Positions 36,523 through 46,488 of a stretch of DNA of 64,000 bases are shown one piece after another. The translations under genes and the position numbers were made by a program. This stretch comes from Ricinus communis (taxonomy: Eukaryota; Streptophyta; Magnoliopsida; Malpighiales; Euphorbiaceae). The notes beneath the pieces were generated by a model that was not told the origin of the DNA, did not search any database, and saw only the letters and a list, made by a program, of their open reading frames with translations. The stretch lies in the NCBI RefSeq assembly GCF_019578655.1, contig NC_063260.1, forward strand, positions 19,216,723 through 19,280,722, in the 5' to 3' direction. The stretch's first letter is position 1; every line of letters begins with the position of its first letter.

Positions 36523-37110
36523 ATGTTCTTCCCGACTTCCATGGAAACATGTATGTGATTAATGATGATAAGGCTTTTCAGGTTAGAGTGCCTAAGTTTT
36601 GTTATACATCTTTGAGCTGTTAAATTCTTCATGCTACAGGTCTCCTGCTGCAGATCCAAAAGCAAAAAGAGAATTATTTCTGGCATGACACTTGACACAA
36701 GTGATAAACAATTGGCTCTTCTATACCTTGCTGCTGTTCAAGGTATTGCATATGGTACACGCCATATTATTGAGCATTGCAATGCCCATGGTCACACAGT
36801 AAGAAAGCATCTTCATGCACTTTTTTTTTCTGCAGTTACATGTTTTATATTATGTATAAATATATAACTGGACCTCATATTTTTAGTTGACTAGTGTTAT
36901 TAAGAGATTTCTTTTATATTGTAATAGTTTATCTTTTCAGTTATGTGTTTCTTAGTTAATGGAATGATGACTATATCACAAAATGTAATTTGTTTTAACA
37001 CTTTCTATTCTTTCTTTTATTTCTTTATTCCTGGCAGATTGACATGTTGCTTGCATGTGGTGGCCTGTGAAAAAACCCTCTGTTTTTCCAAGAACATACA
37101 TATATTATTG
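36523..37110 (+). pseudogene. FGGY carbohydrate kinase, three C-terminal exons
   Basis: Exon 36,523-36,550 reads VLPDFHGN and joins exon 36,640-36,798 (SPAADPKAK, then after a frameshift IISGMTLDTSDKQLALLYLA, AVQGIAYGTRHIIEHCNAHG). Exon 37,038-37,110 reads IDMLLACGGL-stop-KNPLFFQEHTYII, with TGA replacing one codon. The splice sites are intact. The 37,110 end stops exactly where the family continues with GCPIILPR, and that next exon is found on the opposite strand at 17,416-17,525. The substrate-binding N-terminal domain is absent. This is a non-functional fragment. Confidence 0.88.
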
Positions 37111-37439
37111 GTACTTATCTTCACTCTTTTTACTATTTACGTCTTAAAATTTTTTTCCGTAATTTTAAAATTAGTGTACATTATTTTGATCGATGAATAG
37201 CCTTTGTATGTGAATTTCCATTTATGCCACCGTGTGATGTTCATGTGTAGAGACGAGCTAAGAATAAGACGGTTGGTTTATGTGCTGATCCAACATTTAG
37301 ATTAAGAAAAAGATTGGGAATTGGTTAACAATGGATATTCTTGCCCCTGCTATAGCTATATTGTTGCTTATCTGGTTCAACTATTGTACCATAAATTGTT
37401 GATACATGTGCATTTACTTGCAATTACCTCTACTGCAAT

Positions 37440-37605
37440 TCTCCCTCATTATTTCTTTTCCTAGTTTGATATAATGTATGAATGAAATCTCAATGTTCAC
37501 TAGTTATTAATTATTGTGAATATGCGAGGAAAGTCTTTCAATTTTGAATTGTTAGCTTGAATAGTTCATGGAACCTCAAACTGAATTTTGGATAGTTCAT
37601 ACCAG
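37440..37605 (+). repeat. FGGY intron sequence, inverted copy at 18.3-18.45 kb
   Basis: It matches the reverse complement of 18,283-18,445. See that entry. Confidence 0.7.
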
Positions 37606-37649
37606 CAAGATTGGTGTTGAGTTTCATTGTTGGAAGAACTAAGTGGGTT

Positions 37650-38545
37650 TTGTATCAATCAGTATTTGCTATAAGTTGTTTGTACCATTAATGGTTTGAG
37701 TTGCTTTTGTTTCTTTGGTTTTTGGATGAGCGTGCTTCTTTCTGATCACTTTGCCCCTGGCTGCATTTGAGTTTGGTGTGCTGAATTATCATTTTTTGTT
37801 TTCCAGGAGAGAAAAAGGGAAATTTCTTGCAGCTCTTTATCATCCTTTTGACTCTGCATTTAAAGGCCCACCATCATCTTAGACTACAATTGCAATATAT
37901 ATTTTTTGTGTTGATCAGGTAGCACCAGTGAAGTGGTTGTAATATATGTCTTCCCAATCCATCTTCTGATTTTTTTTTTAATTTTCTTCTGACTTTATTT
38001 TTATTTCTTAAAAGTTTTTTAAAATCAAGTTTTAGAAATTGCAAAAAGAGAAAAAGAAAAAGAAAGAGAATCAGAATCCCTACTTAGAAAAGTTGTATCA
38101 AAACAGTTTTCGGGGTTAGAGGTTTGGGGGAAATTGTCCATCGGTTTGTGCTTATATTTTAATATTTTTATTTTTAAATCAATATAGAGTATCTATTATT
38201 TTTTGGTCTATTTTTATTGGTATGACTTCTGAAAGTGGATCTTTCTAGGATCAAAGTTATTAGTAGATTGACGTTGACGTTGTACGAAATTAATTAAAAA
38301 TATTTCATTTTTGATAATTAAATAGATCGTACAACTTATAGATATGTAAGAATTTTAAAATAAAAATAAAAATAGAAATACTAGTATAAAAAATTAAAAT
38401 ATTAATATCAATTAGATGAGAATTTTAAAAATTTATCAACGAAATAATTTATTCAAAATTTGGTGTCTAAATCTAATATAGAGAAAATCCATACAAATCA
38501 TGAAAGTCAAAAGAAGCTTTATTTTTCTCATAAAAAAAAGATATT
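37650..38545 (+). repeat. Left arm of large inverted repeat
   Basis: From tttgtatcaatcagtatttg to tttatttttctcataaaaaa, this ~890-bp arm matches the reverse complement of 43,055-43,930 throughout, with roughly 85-90 percent identity by eye. Landmarks are gtaccattaatggtttgag, ggctgcatttgagtttggtg, ttttggtctatttttattgg and ttattcaaaatttggtgtct. The arm holds a short exon-like stretch (about 37,806-37,880) that I do not recognise. Confidence 0.9.
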
Positions 38546-38839
38546 TCTGATTAAGGATATCCTTATGATTGTAAGAGAGCAATTCCTATGCATTATTTTT
38601 CTAGGTTAAGGATATCCTTATGGAGTAGAATTACCGAACACAAATATCAGTAGTGCCTGGAGGTATTTTTGTGGCATACGGATGGGTCTCTTTCATTATT
38701 TTTTAGCTGTTGATTGTTTGATTCTATGACAATATGGATAATAAGCTCATTATGTCTATGCAGTTTTAACTAGTCATTCTTTAAATGTTCGTGAAGCTAG
38801 TGAAAATAACGAAATGGAGTCTTTTTATTTGTGATCAAT

Positions 38840-39398
38840 CATTATTTGTGAAGACGAAAGCTTTTACTGTCAAAGATCATAGAGGAGAATGTCAGTTCAT
38901 TCATTGCCTTTTATTTCTTTTTTGTTTATATTTTCTATGGAATATGTGAAATTAATATTCTATTCCATTGACAGTATACAAAAAACACTACCCACCTGCA
39001 TTAAATGATAATGTATGGAGATTGGAGAAAATTGGCAAGGATGTATCCTTTCATAAGAAGCTAAATAATCAATGAATATTCAAAGTTGAAGAATTCTTAA
39101 GACTTCTGGTCAGGGATGCTCAAAGATTATGAAATGTAAGTGGGGGTTTGGGTTTTTGATTCAGTATGTTCCTGCCATATTCATATATTCTGATTTGCCT
39201 TTATTTGAATGTAGATACTGGGGTCTAGCATTTCAAACAAAATGTGGGATGCTTTGTGGCCTCAGTGGAAAGCTTTATGTTTATTGTCCTGAAGATTCCA
39301 GGGACGTTGGTGTTATTTTTAATAATATATATGAACTAAATGGCCTTATCTCTGCGGAACAATATTGTTCAACTAGTTCTGTTTCTGATGATCAAAAG
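38840..39398 (+). pseudogene. Calmodulin-binding protein 60 (CBP60) fragment
   Basis: CBP60 proteins are plant transcription regulators in immunity and development. Three exons: about 38,840-38,890 (LFVKTKAFTVKDHRGE), 38,975-39,135 ([20 protein letters not shown], then [24 protein letters not shown]-stop) and 39,215-39,398 ([14 protein letters not shown], then after a frameshift [36 protein letters not shown]). Two TGA codons sit at former sense positions. A deletion removes the residues normally between WDAL and LSGKLY. The N-terminal exons and the C-terminal calmodulin-binding region are absent. Confidence 0.88.
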
Positions 39399-39494
39399 GT
39401 TAGTCTTGCATTCTTCTACATATGTATATTTTGAATAGTCTTTTATTATTTTATCCTTCTTAGGTGTTTTAATGTCTCAGCACTTTATGTCTTA

Positions 39495-40590
39495 GCAGCA
39501 GCCAAATCCATTAAATGGTTCAAAGATCCCGGCACAAACCCTAATATCATTTCAGAGCGAAGAATGTTTAGGGAGGTATGTGGAAATTATATTTTTAATT
39601 TTTGTTTCTTTCTTGCAGGTAGTCATCCATCATCTACATAATAGAGTTGACTGTTGACCACCATATGCCACAGTTCTAATATCCATATTAATTGATTTCT
39701 TTTCTAAGAACCAAAAGTTTTGGCTAGAAGTGAACATTTGTCTACTGATTTTCACAATAACTAAAAAAGTGAAAACTATGTACTTTGTCTCCAATATAAA
39801 TGGGAGAAAAAATAGGGAAGATCAAATCATTGGCAAAGTAATATTCTGTTTACTACTATTAGCATGTTCATTTTTTTAGTGAAAATTGAAATCTTATATT
39901 CCGATGATACCTTGGGCCATTAATTTGTTGTAAGATCTGCTTCTCATGGTACAGCAGTTGATATCAAAATATTTGACATATCTATTCAAAAGTAAATTGG
40001 TTTGAAACTTCCTGAATTGGCTAGAAATGGAAGCGATAGCTTCTCTATATTTTCTTTTTCTTTTTAATATGAAAAATATAAATTTCCTGGATTAGGTTCT
40101 TATTTGATTTCCTAGTTCCCATGGTTCCAAGCTAAATTGCACAATATGAGCAATAGTGATGGAATATGCTGCCCTAACATCTCTTTTAACCTCCTTCTTC
40201 CAAAAACAAAAAGCAGAATAAGTATACTGTTCTATAAATTGTTATAATTGGTTGTGCAAAGTTTGATTGTTGAGTAGTGTTATATTGTACTATTTTGAGT
40301 GTTTAATTACATTTTTGTGTGTTAAGTTGAATTCATTTGTTCTTGAAATGTGGGAAGATAAGTGTCTATTGAAATATTGTTATCACTGTCAAGGATACTA
40401 GATCTCTTTTGGTGTCTGCTGCATTTCAATTTGGATTTTGTTGTTAGGTATTGAGAAATTGTCTACACCTTATGAATTATGCGAAGAAGGTTTCTTTCTA
40501 CTTGCTGAAGTAATATAGTTGGATCTAATGTTTAATGCTAATCTATCTAAGGGTAAACAGTATTTGTAGCAATAAGTAGGGGTTTAAAGT
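39495..40590 (+). repeat. 1.1-kb segment, copy 2 (partial BIO1 exon plus intron)
   Basis: This is a direct duplicate of 34,941-36,035. The exon part, 39,495-39,575, reads AKSIKWFKDPGTNPNIISER and ends FRE|GTATGT. The donor here is the consensus GT, while copy 1 has AT, so copy 1 mutated after the duplication or this copy came from an undamaged source. Confidence 0.95.
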
Positions 40591-40629
40591 GGCATCACTC
40601 AATTGTTTAAAGTTTTTTATTTATTTTAT

Positions 40630-41345
40630 ATTATGGTATTTCTATTATATTTTTTAATTTCTTATACTTTCTATTTGTATCTAGCGTTTAATGTAAAGTA
40701 AAATATTTATCTTTCAAAGTAAAAGAGCTATTTCGATTTTTTTTTTCAAATCAGATATTAGATTTAAGGGAATAAATGCATTAGCTTTTAATGTGAAGTA
40801 AAACAACCACCTTAAAAGAGTCCTTCTAGTTTTTATTTTTAAATAAGAAATTATTTCTTTGTATTTTGGTATTTCTGTTATATTTTTTGCTTTTTATGCT
40901 TCCTATTTCTATCCCGCGTTTAGTGCAAAGTAAAAAAATCTATTATTCAAAGTAAGAGAGCCATTTCAGTTTTTTTTTTTTAGTTAGAATTAGGTTTAAA
41001 CCAACACATGCATTAGCTTTTAATGTAAAATAAAACAACCATCTTTAAAAAAGTCTTTTTAGTTCTTTTTATTTTAAATCAAAAATTATTTCTTTGCATT
41101 TTGATATTTTTGTTATATTTTTTCGTTTTTAATGTTTTTTATTTGTGTCTAGCATTTAATATAAAGTAAAAATCAATCTTTTAAAGTAAAAGAGCTTTTT
41201 CAGTTTTTTTTTTAAATCATACATTAGGCTTAGATCAAAACATGCATTAGCTTTTAATGTAAAGTAAGACACCATCTTAAAACAGTTCTTTCAGTTTTTT
41301 TTTTTAAATCAGAAATCATTTTTTTGTATTTTGGTATTTTTGTCT
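40630..41345. repeat. ~234-bp tandem repeat, three copies
   Basis: Units start near ttttggtatttctattatat (40,630), 40,864 and 41,098, with a fourth start at 41,333. Shared landmarks in each unit are ttagcttttaatgt(a/g)aa, taaa(a)cat(c)ca, a poly-T run and gcgtttaatgtaaag-like sequence. Copies are diverged and non-coding. Confidence 0.8.
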
Positions 41346-43054
41346 CATGTCAACAAATTTTGAATTAATATTTCATGTCATTTCATTTCTTTGCTAGTTG
41401 TATAATAATCCACTTATTCTTCCTTTGATCATTCTATAAATTTTATTCTCCTCTCACTTATTCTTCACTATGTATTTCTAAACATAGAAAAAAAAAGAGA
41501 TAATAATATATGCACAATATATATAAAAATTTCTAGCATATCAAAATAGTATTATATAGATATTTTTGTATTTATTCATATATATATAAAGAGAGAGTAT
41601 ATATATACTATTTTGAGTATAATATCAAATCCATTGGCATCACAACCATTAAAACCATCACTAAGAGCAAAATAAAACTCATTCAGAAGATTCATCAAAC
41701 ACCTTAGGTGCATGTTTTAAATATCAGTTGTAATTATTTTTTTTTCTTTTTTTACTATAAATCAACAAATCAGAAACTCACAATTTTTTTTCAAATTAAT
41801 ACATGTAACAAAGATTTATTCAAATAAACTTAATTTTTCAAATACTCATAAATAAGAGATTCACATCACTCGCTATTTTCTTGAAAAATAATAAAGAAAA
41901 TCTATAGCCAATTATAAGAAAGCAAAAATTTTGACAAAAAAATTCGTAAGAAAATATTTTTTAATTCTTCTAAAAAGATACGTAGGCTACAAAAACAGCC
42001 CATAATTTATGTTAATCTATATATGCATTTTTTACTTTAAAAACAAATTGTTTCAAAAAAATATTTTAACATGTGGAACATTTACTATAAATTAGATTAA
42101 CGACATACATTTTTTATTGTTTTATAATTATTTATTTTACTTATATAAATTAAATTATAAAGTCTTCTCATTTATGTATATATTATTTTGTTTATTATTA
42201 GTTAGCATGTTTCATTATGACTTTAAATTTGATAATTCATGATTGAGATTTTTTCTAGCTTGATCCTACAAGAGAATGATCAATGAGATAGGAGCATCAA
42301 AGAAAGATTAACTGACCCACTCCAACTATCAAGTCAGATAGAGAAAGAGAAAGAGAAATAATAAGATTAGAATTAAAATGAGTAACTTCGTATTCTACCT
42401 TATCCATCATGGTCTTTATATATAAGGCAATTAGAGTTTTAAGGTCTCTTTTACCCTATTGGTCCATTCATTTTCTTTACTCTTATTGTTTGCTTCCTTC
42501 TTGTGTTGTAGCTTTTCTATTGGCCGGTAGTATTATTATCTTTAGATGATGCCACCTGTCATGTGCCTGCTTCTTTGCTCTATTAGATCTCTTAAGTCAG
42601 GTCTATCTTAATGGCTCTTTCCAAAAAATGCGGTACATATGCAACATAGGGCTTTTATATTAAAGAATTTCATCCTATTAATTTTAGAATATTAATTTCA
42701 GGCGTATGAATAATAAAAGTCAATTTTCAATATGATTAGGTCTTTCAAGACAACTAGATAATTGTGAGAAAACTAAAAAAAAAAACATTATCTCATATTT
42801 TCTTATTAATGAATATCTTTTATATATTTCTTATTTTATAATCTAGCATTAACAAAACATGTGTGGCTTTATCATTTATGATGCCCTATATATACTTTAA
42901 AATAAGCAGGAAGAGTAATACATAATTTAATTAATAAATACGCTTAAGTTATGGTCTAAATCAAAAAGTATTTGTATGTGATTTAATTAATACTTATCAG
43001 TTCTTAAGAACAAAATAAAGCTTGTGGACATTTATATGAATAAGGAAACACTCT
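41346..43054. other. Spacer of the inverted repeat; no gene
   Basis: This is AT-rich DNA. The part at about 42,240-42,620 is less AT-rich and has a TATA-like word (tatatataaggc) after a purine-rich run (gagaaagagaaagag), which could be promoter or LTR-like. No ends were found, so it stays unassigned. Confidence 0.4.
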
Positions 43055-43930
43055 TTTACACAAAAAAAAAAAATAAAGCTTATTTTGATTTTCATGATTT
43101 GTATAGAATTTCTCTATGTTAGACTTAGACACTAAATTTTGAATAAATTATTTCGTTGATATTAAAGTTTTATCTAATTATTAATATTTTAATTTTTTAT
43201 ATTAGTATTTCTATTTTTATTTTTATTTTAAATTATTCACATATCTATAATTTGTACGAACTATTTAATTATCAGAAATGAAATATTCTTAATTAATTCC
43301 GTACAATGGCAATGCCAATTTAATAATAACTTTTATCCTAGAAAGATTCACTTTTGATTGTCATACCAATAAAAATAGACCAAAAAATAATAGATACTCT
43401 ATTAATTCAAAAATAAAAATATTAAAATATAAGCACAGACCGATGGATAATTTTTTCTAAACCTCTTAGCCCGAAAATTGTTTTGATATAACTTTTCTAA
43501 GTAGGGATTCTGATTCTCTTTCTTTTCTTATTCTTTTTTTGCAATTTCTAAAAATCGATTTTAAAAAAGTTTTAAGAAATAAAAATAAAGTTATAAGAAA
43601 ATTAGAAATCAAAAATGGATTGGGAAGATATATATTGCAATCACTTCAACGTGCTACCTGATCGTACAAAAATAAATGTTGCAATTGTAGTATAAGATAA
43701 TGGTGAGTCTCTAAATGCGAGTCAAAGGATGATCAAGAGCTCGCAGAAATTTTTTTTTTTTCTCTTGGAAAACAAAAATTGATAATTTAGCACACCAAAC
43801 CCAAATGCAACCAGGGGCAAAGTGATCGGAAAGAAGTATGCTCATCCAAAACAAAAGAAACAAAGGCAACTCAAACCATTAATGGTACAAACAATTTATA
43901 GCAAATGCCGATTGATACAAAAAATGGGAA
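43055..43930 (-). repeat. Right arm of large inverted repeat
   Basis: This is the reverse complement of 37,650-38,545. The outer end lies at about 43,926 (gattgatacaaaaaa). Separation between arms is about 4.5 kb. Confidence 0.9.
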
Positions 43931-44059
43931 GTAATTATTATAAATACACTCCAATGATTAGAAAAAGGTTTTCCTAATCAGTCAACAAGAATGAGAGGAG
44001 CCATCAATCGAAAGACAAATTCACCCCTTAAAAATCTTTCAAACAGGATTATTATAAAT

Positions 44060-44820
44060 ACACCCCGATCACACCCGACTTACCGCCAACAACGCTAAAA
44101 CTACGGAACACTGAAGCTCTTTCGCCATTGAGCATTGTTGAACCTGGCACAACAAGACGCTGGCCTCGGCTGGCTCATGCAGAGCCACCGACTGCAGTCT
44201 CTCTCTTCCGACGCGCCACTCTCTCTCTCTCTCTTCCTCTCTTCTTCCCCGATTTTCTTTCCTTTCAATATCGACATTAGGCCCCCAAACTTTTCCTTAT
44301 TACAATTTAGTCCCTCAACTTTCTTAATTACTTACAATTTCATCCTGCAGAATTCCAATTTAACCCCCAAACTTCTTTTTAGCCTTTCAATTAAGCCCTT
44401 AACTAATTAATTTGGGCCAAATTCGAATTATTGAAAATACACAATTAAATTAAATAATCAATTTCCAACTCAAAATTTAATACTACTAATCAATTATAAT
44501 ACCAATTTTCCCAAAATTCTTTTATAAACATCCTTTATAATTTCTTCCAAATTTTTTTTCAATATATAATTTTACTTATATAAATATGCATTTGGGAAAA
44601 TTTTGGATAACCAAAATATAATCATTTCTCAAATAATTTACTTGAATAATTTCTTAAAATTTCAAACTAATTGGGTATGGAAAATAACTCATTTATTTAT
44701 CTAACATGAACATTCAAAATTTGTATTTAAATCATTCCAATTAAACCGAATAAAAATAAAGCTAAAATTAACTTAAATAAAAACTCATTATTAAATATAT
44801 AAAAAATTCCAGGTGTTACA
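44060..44820 (-). mobile_element. Truncated 3' LTR of the Ty3-gypsy-like element
   Basis: It is read on the minus strand, starting TGTAACACCTGG at 44,820. 44,204-44,820 is nearly identical to 48,685-49,298, and weaker homology continues to about 44,060 (cacccgacttaccgccaaca). The remaining ~2 kb of the LTR is absent, so this LTR was cut by a deletion. Confidence 0.88.
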
Positions 44821-44837
44821 TTCTCCCCCCCTTAAAA
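44821..44837 (-). other. Polypurine tract of the LTR element
   Basis: The minus strand reads TTAAGGGGGGGAGAA directly before TGTAACACC, the expected position for plus-strand priming. This fixes the element orientation as minus. Confidence 0.85.
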
Positions 44838-46471
44838 AAAAAATTCGACCTCGAATTTTAAAAGAAAAGGGGCTACACTCTAAGACTGAAACTAATTAGG
44901 AACCTCTCATCTCCAACTTGGCTTCTCGGGAACTTTCCTCGGCAGAAACTAAACTAAACCACAAGACTCATCGATAAAACCCTTAAATAAAACTAGCGAA
45001 CCTGAAAATCCGCGATCCTCACTTACTACTCCTCGGAAACCAAATCTTTACTTGCTTCCACACACTGAGCGTCCAACACGAGCAAAAGATCAAAAATATA
45101 CTTCCTCAACTCAGACATACGAACAACTGGATTTAACCTCAGAGAACATTACTAATACTTGGCGGCAAGTCCAACTTACATGCCACCTCACCAACCTGCC
45201 GACAAAACCAAGGGTTCTCACAACCTTATTTTCTTACCAAACCACATCACTTATGACATAAGAGTCACCTTATTAATACATACTCTCTAACACCAATCTC
45301 CACGTGCCCCTACTCGGGTTCGCACAACCCTTATGCTACTAAAAAGTTGTCTTCAGCTGCTCGCGAGAAAAAGAACCTCCTTTTATAGACCTGGACCAAC
45401 TCTAGTCTTGCCTACAATCTACTCGCCAACTTCCTTCTAAATGACATGTCCCTTACACACGCAGAAAATTCTTAACATCCACATCACATCATTAACGACA
45501 TAACATCCATCTGATCGCATCAACCGATATAAACCATGCCATCCTGACACAAGATTCCTCCTTGACTGAAATCCAAAAGCCTCCCTTATAATCTAACATG
45601 GGGCCTACAGCTCCACATACTCACTCTCTCAACAACTCAACTCGTCATCCAGAGAATTCTCAAGCTAACACTATTTACTTTGAAAATTTTACTTATTTAT
45701 TTACTTTATAATCATCACTGATAAAAGCTTTATTATCTTGAAAAAATACTTTTACAAAATCGTAAAATCTCTAGCCATTTTTCTTTATATAAAATTCTAC
45801 AATATCGCGCGCCAGGGTGATTATGCCCCCCTATCACCAAGGGTTGCAATGCACGATGTATGATGCATGTCCTAAAATGAATTTATGCATGCCTAACAGT
45901 GAAATGCCATAATGCATTCTTACGGGACTCGGCGCAATATTGTATTTCAAAAACACTTGTCCTACTTAGAAAAATAAACAATGTTCGCTTAAGTTTCTCT
46001 GAATTCTGAGTGTCCGAAAATACTCCTGCCACCTTTCTTAAGCTCCTTACAACCACAAAAATCAACCATAACAACCGACATCCGCTCGACTTCCCAGGAA
46101 CTACCTTCGGCGCTACTCAAAAAGACGATGCCTGATGCGATGACGAGGCAGCTCATGACACGACTGCAACCACGCTCTACACTAAAACTGACTGCGGTGC
46201 CCACCATCGAAACCACAATCAAAGCTTCTAAAGGCGGACTGCACTAATCACTTGAAGAAACAGCACGAGTCTATCGCGCTTCGGATCTTCCCACCGCTAC
46301 AAAGCTCATTCTCAGCACAGCACCAAAGACAAGCTTACGAGAAAGAAAAGGCTGACTCTCTAACAGAGAAGGCTGAGACACTAGAGTCGATGAAAACAAC
46401 AAGACAGACATGATCCTAACTCCGTAGTACCAAGAAAAATCTTAACTTAGGTCGAAGGAAATCTAAACCTA
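44838..46471 (-). mobile_element. Internal region of non-autonomous LTR element, no gag-pol
   Basis: About 1.65 kb lies between the primer binding site and the polypurine tract. I find no zinc knuckle, protease, RT, RNase H or integrase motif on either strand. The longest minus-strand ORF (45,989-46,222) is short and unrecognised. Either the coding region was deleted or the family is non-autonomous (LARD-like) and mobilised by a relative. Confidence 0.75.
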
Positions 46472-46485
46472 AGCTCTGATACCAA
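46472..46485 (-). other. Primer binding site for initiator tRNA-Met
   Basis: The minus strand reads TTGGTATCAGAGCT three bases after the LTR end. TGGTATCAGAGC is the standard complement to the 3' end of plant tRNA-iMet used by many Ty1 and Ty3 elements. Confidence 0.9.
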
Positions 46486-46488
46486 CTT

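Noticed and set aside
42240..42620. Pararetrovirus or LTR promoter
   Set aside because: Only a TATA-like word and a purine run are visible. No termini, coding motifs or repeats support it.
45883..46222. Minus-strand ORFs as Gag
   Set aside because: They follow the primer binding site but have no zinc knuckle or other Gag motif and are short.
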